Both the position numbers and the translations under genes were made by a program. Source: an uncultured Eubacteriales bacterium (GTDB lineage: Bacteria; Bacillota; Clostridia; Christensenellales; CAG-917). Taken from it: a stretch of 27,493 nucleotides of DNA. Of the stretch, positions 22,748 through 27,493 are shown one piece after another. The notes beneath the pieces were generated by a model. The model did not search any database, was not told the origin of the DNA, and saw only the letters and a list, made by a program, of their open reading frames with translations. Position 1 is the stretch's first letter. Every line of letters begins with the position of its first letter. Where the stretch lies: positions 1-27,493 of the forward strand of contig URTQ01000003.1 in NCBI GenBank assembly GCA_900550855.1, written 5' to 3'.

Positions 22748-24343
22748 TTAATGCTTTTGTTCTTTTGCTGCTTTGACGAATGCGGCAAAAATCGGGTTGG
22801 CAACTTCGGGACGAGAGGTAAATTCGGGGTGGAACTGTACGCCCACGAAGAAGGGGTGGTCTTTGACTTCCACCGTTTCGACGATGTGTCCGTCGGGGGA
22901 CTTGCCGCTTATCACCAGACCGCCGTTTTCAAAATCGGCAAGGTAGTCCGAATTGAACTCGTATCTGTGGCGGTGGCGTTCTTCGATAACGTCCTGATTT
23001 GCATACGCTTCTTTGATTTTTGTGCCGTCTTTGAGGGCGCAGGGGTACGCGCCGAGTCGCATCGTGCCGCCGATTTTTTTGCCTTTCTTGTCGGGAAGTA
23101 TGTCGATGACGTGACTGCCGCTTTCGGAAAACTCGCCGCTCGTCGCGTCCTTGATTCCGAGTACGTCGCGAGCGTATTCGATGACGGTGACTTGCATACC
23201 CAAACAAATTCCGAGATAGGGGATTTTGTTTTCGCGCGCGTACTTGCAGGCGCAAATCATACCCTCTACACCTCTCGTGCCGAAGCCGCCCGGTATTATG
23301 ATTCCGTCCGCGTCTTTGAGTTTTTCTGCGACGTTTTTATCCGTGAGAGTTTCGCTGTCAATCCATTTGAGGTCTATGCCCGTTTTGTTCGCGCCGCCTG
23401 CGTGCTTGATTGCTTCGACGAGCGAAATGTACGAGTCGCGCAAGGAAACGTATTTACCCACGATTGCGATTTTCGTCTTGACGGACGTGATTTTGAGGTC
23501 GGCGACTTTTTCCTTCCATTCGGTGAGGTCGCATTTGTTTTTGAGCGAAAGCGCCTTGCTTATCGCCTTGTAAAGTCCGTTGCGATTGAGCATTGCGGGG
23601 GCGTCGTAAAGGCATTTTACGGTTGTGCTGGGCACGACGGCGTGTTCGTCGATAGAGCAGAAAAGCGAAATCTTTTTGATGATTTCTTCGGGCGGTTTTT
23701 TGTCCGAGCGCGCCACGACGACGTCGGGGAATATGCCGAAGCGTTGCAGTTCGCGCACGGAATGTTGCACGGGTTTGGACTTAAATTCGTCCGAGCAAGC
23801 CATATAAAGAAGCAGACAGACGTGTACGAACGCGCAGTTTTCTCTGCCTACGTCGAGGCTGAACTGGCGCAAGGCTTCGAGGTAGGGTTGGCTTTCGATG
23901 TCGCCCACCGTTCCGCCTATCTCGGTGATGAGTATGTCCGCGCCCGTTTCGTTTGCGGTGTCGAGAATGTGCTGTTTTATCTCGTTGGTGACGTGCGGAA
24001 TGATTTGCACGGTTTTGCCGCCGTACTCGCCGTTTCTTTCCTTGTTGAGAACGTTTTGGTACACTTTGCCGCTCGTGAGGGTGGAACTCTTTGTTAGGTT
24101 CTCGTTTATAAATCTTTCGTAGTGTCCGAGGTCGAGGTCGGTTTCCGCGCCGTCGCGGGTTACGAACACCTCGCCGTGCTGGGTCGGGTTAAGCGTACCC
24201 GGGTCGATATTCATATAGGGATCGAATTTTTCGATATACACGCTGTATCCCGCCGACTTCAAAAGTCTGCCGAGCGACGCTGCGACGATTCCTTTGCCGA
24301 GTCCCGAAACGACTCCGCCCGTTACGAAAATGTACTTGCTCAT
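22748..24343 (-). CDS. pyrG: CTP synthase
   Basis: The 531-residue enzyme makes CTP from UTP, ATP and glutamine. The synthetase domain begins with the P-loop GGVVSGLGKGI at 9-19 and contains the ITEIGGTVGDIES nucleotide-binding region near 139-151. The glutaminase domain has C380 (GICLGMQ) and H505/E507 (FHPEFTSRP). The normally conserved ELKTKPTQHS segment reads EFKSKPVQHS here (about 186-195), a mild deviation. GGAGG lies 7 bases before the ATG. No clear promoter boxes were found. It follows guaA in gene order but each has its own terminator region, so they are separate units. Confidence 0.97.
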   Translation of the reverse strand: MSKYIFVTGGVVSGLGKGIVAASLGRLLKSAGYSVYIEKFDPYMNIDPGTLNPTQHGEVFVTRDGAETDLDLGHYERFINENLTKSSTLTSGKVYQNVLNKERNGEYGGKTVQIIPHVTNEIKQHILDTANETGADILITEIGGTVGDIESQPYLEALRQFSLDVGRENCAFVHVCLLLYMACSDEFKSKPVQHSVRELQRFGIFPDVVVARSDKKPPEEIIKKISLFCSIDEHAVVPSTTVKCLYDAPAMLNRNGLYKAISKALSLKNKCDLTEWKEKVADLKITSVKTKIAIVGKYVSLRDSYISLVEAIKHAGGANKTGIDLKWIDSETLTDKNVAEKLKDADGIIIPGGFGTRGVEGMICACKYARENKIPYLGICLGMQVTVIEYARDVLGIKDATSGEFSESGSHVIDILPDKKGKKIGGTMRLGAYPCALKDGTKIKEAYANQDVIEERHRHRYEFNSDYLADFENGGLVISGKSPDGHIVETVEVKDHPFFVGVQFHPEFTSRPEVANPIFAAFVKAAKEQKH

Positions 24344-24421
24344 ATGTGTGCCTCCGTGTGAATATTTGTGCTTTTGTGTGCGATTTTGCGGTTTTCAAGG
24401 CTGTTTTTGCCTCAAAAAAAC

Positions 24422-24478
24422 AAAAAAAAGGCGTTTTTTTTTAGCAACTTTCGTTTGCCAAAAAGAAAAACGCCTTTT
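24422..24478 (-). terminator. Terminator of the cysteine-rich hypothetical gene
   Basis: AAAAGGCGTTTTT (24426-24438) pairs with AAAAACGCCTTTT (24466-24478), a 13-bp stem with a 27-base loop. On the minus strand eight T residues follow the stem. It lies between the gene at 24566 and pyrG. Confidence 0.75.
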
Positions 24479-24565
24479 CAGGTCCTTTTTTATTCGTTTT
24501 GTCTTTCGTATATCCGTTATTTAACTTTCGTGTATCTAATTGCTTTTTCTTTTGTGCAAAAGCGA

Positions 24566-25219
24566 TTATTTAACCAAATCGATGAGAGCAAGGGCGCGCT
24601 TTAATGCGAGTTTGCTGTTGACTTTGAACTGGAAGGGAACTTCCTCGTAAACTTTCTTGTGACCCGTAGAGGTGTGGGGTGTACGACCGTCGTTAAATTC
24701 TTCCGCATCGGGATCGAGGGGAAGGTTTACGCGCAACGACGTGCCGATAATCGTGATTTTTGCCACGATGTCGCCTTCGCGTCTGTATGTATCGCATTGC
24801 TTGCTGATTCTGCTCTTGATCTTCGGCGTACCTTTTGCCGTCGTGGTGAGTGCTTCTTTGAGGATTGCGTAACGCTCTTTGATTATGTCGTCCGCAAGCG
24901 CGTATTTCTCGGCAAAAGTGAGACTCTTGCGTGCCGCTTTCTTCGCCATAACCTTGTCATAATCGAACTTCTTGCCCAAAGACGAGTGAAGATCCGTTAC
25001 GTCTTCTTCGGGGATAGCGATTTGAACGGGGCGTTCCTCGCTCTTTGCGGGCAAAATTTGAGGTTTGTTCATTTCCTCAAAAGCCGTTGCGCAAGGCATA
25101 GCGACGTTCTTGTCGCAGAAAGCGCAGTAATCGTATGCGCCACACATATCGCGGTGATTTGTTACGCTGTCATTCCATTTTTGCTCGTCAAGTTTTGCTT
25201 GCAATGCAATCTTGTCCAT
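24566..25219 (-). CDS. Hypothetical protein with N-terminal Cys cluster and conserved Firmicute C-terminal domain
   Basis: The 217-residue protein has four cysteines in a short stretch (C26, C32, C35, C43; CAFCDKNVAMPCATAF), which look like a metal-binding site. A linker rich in Pro and Glu follows. Residues about 95-216 (SLTFAEKYALADDIIKERY to KLALKRALALIDLV), including VNLPLDPDAEEF and KVNSKLALKRAL, resemble an uncharacterised domain I associate with Firmicute proteins (SF..KL..ad...K..Y..ik..l...k.vksRiS); this rests on memory. The function is unknown. It is monocistronic, with a good promoter and terminator. The SD is modest (AGGA four bases before the ATG at 25219). No membrane segment or signal peptide. 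Confidence 0.75.
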   Translation of the reverse strand: MDKIALQAKLDEQKWNDSVTNHRDMCGAYDYCAFCDKNVAMPCATAFEEMNKPQILPAKSEERPVQIAIPEEDVTDLHSSLGKKFDYDKVMAKKAARKSLTFAEKYALADDIIKERYAILKEALTTTAKGTPKIKSRISKQCDTYRREGDIVAKITIIGTSLRVNLPLDPDAEEFNDGRTPHTSTGHKKVYEEVPFQFKVNSKLALKRALALIDLVK

Positions 25220-25262
25220 CGTGTCCTATGCTCCATATGTTATTATCGTTGAAATCTACAAA

Positions 25263-25275
25263 GCGGTCAAACCGC
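25263..25275. repeat. Short dyad in the leader of the Cys-rich hypothetical gene
   Basis: GCGGT-CAA-ACCGC (25263-25275) is a perfect 5-bp dyad about 23 bases downstream of the -10 box. It could be an operator or a small 5' hairpin. Confidence 0.4.
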
Positions 25276-25297
25276 ATTATCCAACCCAATCGACCAT

Positions 25298-25326
25298 ATT
25301 GTACACAAATAAATCGCGTTTGGCAA
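25298..25326 (-). promoter_or_regulatory. Promoter of the Cys-rich hypothetical gene
   Basis: On the minus strand TTGCCA (25326-25321) and TACAAT (25303-25298) are 17 bases apart, about 75 bases upstream of the ATG. Confidence 0.65.
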
Positions 25327-25341
25327 ACATTTTGGCATTCT

Positions 25342-25392
25342 ATTGCGATATTTTTTTATCGCAATCGCAGAAATGAGCGGCAATTATCGCAA
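25342..25392. repeat. Palindrome and repeated half-site upstream of the promoter
   Basis: ATTGCGATA (25342-25350) and TATCGCAAT (25357-25365) form a perfect 9-bp dyad about 15 bases upstream of the -35 box. The half-site TATCGCAA occurs again at 25385-25392. The rest of 25393-25533 holds nothing I can name. Confidence 0.55.
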
Positions 25393-25533
25393 AATCGTGT
25401 TTCTATCCACATCAAAACTGTGTTTTCCGTCTTCTAACCATATATAACGCGCATCTGTAAGAATTTGTAAATAAAGGTGGAATAACAAGGGCGAAACAAT
25501 CGACGGTGAACGACCACACCGATTTTGCCGCTC

Positions 25534-25566
25534 AAAAATAAAAGGCCGCATTATCTTGCGGTCTTT
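25534..25566 (-). terminator. Terminator of tRNA-Arg
   Basis: On the minus strand the tRNA end is followed by AAAGACCGCA, a 6-base loop and TGCGGCCTTT (one mismatch), then TTATTTTT. Confidence 0.75.
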
Positions 25567-25643
25567 TGGCGTCCGTGATTGGAATCGAACCAACGGCGTT
25601 TCGCTTAGGAGGCGAACCCTCTATCCTACTGAGGTACACGGAC
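25567..25643 (-). tRNA. tRNA-Arg (anticodon CCT)
   Basis: On the minus strand the acceptor GTCCGTG (25643-25637) pairs with CACGGAC, and the discriminator G and encoded CCA end at 25567. The anticodon stem TTCGC/GCGAA encloses CTCCTAA, giving anticodon CCT, which reads AGG. The T arm contains GGTTCGATTCC. All cloverleaf parts are present in 77 bases. Confidence 0.93.
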
Positions 25644-25667
25644 ATTTCTGTTGCTTTGCGCTTATAT

Positions 25668-25696
25668 ATAATATCAAATACAACTTGAAAAATCAA
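25668..25696 (-). promoter_or_regulatory. Promoter of tRNA-Arg
   Basis: On the minus strand TTGATT (25696-25691) and TATTAT (25673-25668) are 17 bases apart, 24 bases before the tRNA 5' end. Confidence 0.6.
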
Positions 25697-25838
25697 ATAT
25701 CTATCGTTCTATTTCGTCAAATCTTGTAGATATAACAGTTACGCTTAATATCAACACGCTTTGCGCACAGCGTAAACACGCAGAAAGAATAGGAAACGGC
25801 GAAGAGATAAGGATTTTTCGATATATTTTTCAATCCGC

Positions 25839-25867
25839 TTGTCAAAATCGAAAATATGAGTTACAAT
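25839..25867 (+). promoter_or_regulatory. Promoter of tRNA-Pro
   Basis: TTGTCA (25839-25844) and TACAAT (25862-25867) are 17 bases apart, about 65 bases before tRNA-Pro. The stretch 25697-25838 holds no visible gene. Confidence 0.65.
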
Positions 25868-25931
25868 ACCTATGCTACAAGAGAAAACGACTCGACGAAG
25901 CGATATATAGCGACGTTGAGATGATATAGAT

Positions 25932-26008
25932 CGGGGTATGGCGCAGTTTGGTAGCGCGCTTGACTGGGGGTCAAGAGGCCATGGGTTCAAGTCCCGTTAC
26001 TCCGACCA
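25932..26008 (+). tRNA. tRNA-Pro (anticodon GGG)
   Basis: The acceptor CGGGGTA pairs with TACTCCG (one G-T pair) and the CCA end is encoded (26006-26008). The D arm GCGCAGTTTGGTAGCGC and T arm GGGTTCAAGTCCC are typical of tRNA-Pro. The anticodon stem CTTGA/TCAAG encloses CTGGGGG, giving anticodon GGG, which reads CCC/CCT. An island appears to begin right after it. Confidence 0.93.
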
Positions 26009-26127
26009 CAAACTTCGCTGAGTGCATACAATGTATGCACTCAGTTTTTTATATCCGTTCAACTTGCACTTGCGCAAACGTTGGAACGGATATAAAAACG
26101 AGCACGCATTGCGTGCCGAAGTTTGTG
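26007..26127. repeat. Branched inverted-repeat structure after tRNA-Pro
   Basis: An outer stem CACAAACTTCG (26007-26017) / CGAAGTTTGTG (26117-26127) is perfect over 11 bp. It starts within the tRNA CCA end. It encloses three hairpins: 26018-26044 (12 bp, the tRNA-Pro terminator), 26051-26093 (10 bp plus 3, one bulge) and 26102-26116 (6 bp). The overall shape is a four-way junction. Confidence 0.65.
26018..26050 (+). terminator. Terminator of tRNA-Pro
   Basis: CTGAGTGCATAC (26018-26029), loop AAT and GTATGCACTCAG (26033-26044) are followed by six T residues. Confidence 0.85.
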
Positions 26128-26224
26128 TCGTGGAATGAACGATAGTGAAATACCATAAACTAAAAGCACAATGCTTGTGCCGAGTTTTTGACATTGGTAT
26201 GAGCGACAGCGGAATACCATAAAG
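26101..26224. repeat. Two imperfect 64-bp tandem repeats downstream of the reverse transcriptase gene
   Basis: Units 26101-26164 and 26165-26224 (incomplete) align without gaps at a 64-base period, about 70 percent identical by eye. Each starts with a GCAC...GTGC dyad followed by CGA and ends in a shared ATACCATAAA (26150-26159 and 26214-26223). CGTTCAACTTGC also occurs twice (26056-26067 and 26231-26242). Confidence 0.65.
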
Positions 26225-26286
26225 CCATATCGTTCAACTTGCGATTTTTTTCATGTGGATTGTATCCTGATAAGAATAACGGTACA

Positions 26287-27493
26287 CTATTGTTTTTTGA
26301 ACACGCTTATATAAAAATCAACATAGCTGTCTTTTAATTGCTTGTATGTTGCATCATTTAGTGTTAGTGACTTGAAAAGTCCGTATGGGGTTAAATTATT
26401 ATAATTTATTTCATATACTAAAAACCAACGCTTACTAAACAGGTTTTCTGATGATAATTCTTTTTCTAATAATATGAGATGTTCTTTTATTGTTTCATCT
26501 ACTTCTTTCGCGATAATGTCATAGTTTGCGATTTGATCTCTATGATTATTTAGCAAGTCCAAAACCATCATAATCGCAAAATCATTAGATTTTGAGAGTA
26601 TAGTACAAATATTGGACGGTGTTATTTTTGAACTGTATCTCAATATTATATATAACAGCCAAAGCACCTCTTGATCGTGATGTGATGACAATTCTTTTTC
26701 GAGTAGATCATTAAGTTTGTCTATCATTTCATCTGCAGAAAATTCAACTTGAAGTGTACTTATCATTTCAACGGCAAATCTAGCCATTGGCGGTCTGTTT
26801 ATTATAATAGATATTAATTCATAAAAAAGACATTTAGTCTCGTAATAACCGCATGTTTGCAAGCTTTTGTTGTTTCTCAATAGCTTAAAAGCGTATTTAT
26901 ATGTACCTTTTTTTCCATTGCTATCCAACAGCGCAGCCTTTTGTAATGTATTGTAAGCGGGGAATTTGGAATTTAATGGTTGATTAAATATAGTGGCATA
27001 ATCCTCTAACACATCAAACGGATATTCTTCGATTTTTATTTTAGATTCATTAATCTTAAAGTTATACTCTGACAGTATTGTTGCAATATCTCCAATCGCT
27101 TTTTCACAGTCATATTTGCTAGTAAAATAGAAGTTATAGTCATCAACATATCTTGAGAATTCATATCCTTTATCCGCAAGGATTTTATCTATGGCACCAA
27201 GTATTATTTCAGATATTATACGAGATGAAAACGGCCCAGTAATTAAACCGTTTGTTTCAGACAATTTTAATCTGGTGTTTGCTCTGTCTATTTGATTTGC
27301 TTTGTCGTATGTGCCGTTTTGTAAATTATAATCCATTGCCATTGCTTTGGCTGTTTCTTTACCCAATAATGCCCATGAAATAGAATGTGAATAAATTGAT
27401 GAATAGCAATTTGTAATGTCAATAGTTAACTTATATTTATTTCCCGAAAACTTAATATTCCTATTCATCATAGACTGTCTAAAATTGGACGGG
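26287..27493 (-). CDS. Antiviral-type (DRT/Abi-like) reverse transcriptase, N-terminus beyond window
   Basis: The frame is open to the window edge, with about seven more codons upstream of the ATG at 27471, and the true start is probably outside. Reverse transcriptase motifs, numbered from that ATG, are motif A TIDITNCYSSIYSHSISWAL with D18 at 15-34, a motif B-like NGLITGPFSSRIISEI near 74-89, and the catalytic YVDD at 108-111 (SRYVDDYNFYF). The SIYxHSIxWA segment is typical of the UG/Abi group of defence-associated reverse transcriptases, not of group II introns or retrons. The last 200 residues are helical and unassigned. I cannot tell which DRT class it is. The AT-rich codon use differs sharply from the host block. 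No convincing terminator follows its stop on the minus strand. Confidence 0.85.
   Translation of the reverse strand, partial: PSNFRQSMMNRNIKFSGNKYKLTIDITNCYSSIYSHSISWALLGKETAKAMAMDYNLQNGTYDKANQIDRANTRLKLSETNGLITGPFSSRIISEIILGAIDKILADKGYEFSRYVDDYNFYFTSKYDCEKAIGDIATILSEYNFKINESKIKIEEYPFDVLEDYATIFNQPLNSKFPAYNTLQKAALLDSNGKKGTYKYAFKLLRNNKSLQTCGYYETKCLFYELISIIINRPPMARFAVEMISTLQVEFSADEMIDKLNDLLEKELSSHHDQEVLWLLYIILRYSSKITPSNICTILSKSNDFAIMMVLDLLNNHRDQIANYDIIAKEVDETIKEHLILLEKELSSENLFSKRWFLVYEINYNNLTPYGLFKSLTLNDATYKQLKDSYVDFYISVFKKQ

Noticed and set aside
22724..24097. Long plus-strand open frame of 457 codons
   Set aside because: It is fully antisense to pyrG, whose motifs are complete; no SD and no recognisable domain.
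25384..25593. Small minus-strand ORF overlapping tRNA-Arg
   Set aside because: Its start lies inside the tRNA gene and it runs through the tRNA terminator; no SD.
26101..26224. CRISPR array
   Set aside because: There are only two imperfect 64-bp repeats without spacers of uniform length and no cas gene; no CRISPR is seen anywhere in the window.

Overview
The window reads as a chromosome segment of a low-to-moderate-GC Gram-positive bacterium, probably a spore-lineage Clostridia-type Firmicute. The clues are a YyaC-type spore protease, a CvpA-like protein, Shine-Dalgarno (SD) sites of the AGGAGG type, textbook -35/-10 promoters and hairpin-plus-T-run terminators. A finer placement (an uncultured gut clostridial lineage) is only a guess. 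TGA acts as a stop in several host genes, so the standard bacterial code applies.

Three blocks are visible. (1) Bases 1-6200 are AT-rich and form the end of an integrative mobile element. It holds a truncated AbiH-like gene, a divergent two-gene AbiL/RloAB-like operon (AAA ATPase plus RloB), and a convergent minus-strand operon with a small helix-turn-helix protein, a 64-residue protein and an HUH-type rolling-circle replication initiator. That operon starts at a consensus promoter and has a long leader with an attenuator-like hairpin. A large serine recombinase lies next to the host junction. (2) Bases 6300-25200 are the host backbone: an ABC-F ATPase; a very large repeat protein split by an in-frame TGA, downstream of a CvpA-like protein; YyaC; a small membrane protein; an ftsH-cysE-cysS operon; an alpha/beta hydrolase; dUTPase, guaA and pyrG on the minus strand; and a cysteine-rich hypothetical protein. 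(3) From 25570 on there are two tRNA genes, Arg(CCT) on minus and Pro(GGG) on plus. After tRNA-Pro comes a hairpin- and repeat-rich segment, then an AT-rich antiviral-type reverse transcriptase gene that runs off the window. This looks like a second defence island at the tRNA 3' end.

The backbone genes link cysteine metabolism and charging (cysE, cysS), nucleotide metabolism (dut, guaA, pyrG), membrane protein quality control (ftsH) and envelope proteins (cvpA and the giant repeat protein). The most unusual items are the compact AbiH+AbiL element with its own HUH initiator and attenuated leader, the structured DNA/RNA between tRNA-Pro and the reverse transcriptase, a 131-bp element with 20-bp inverted ends fused to the guaA stop codon, and the split giant repeat protein.

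All calls come from reading motifs, spacing and inverted repeats by eye. No database search or folding program was run.
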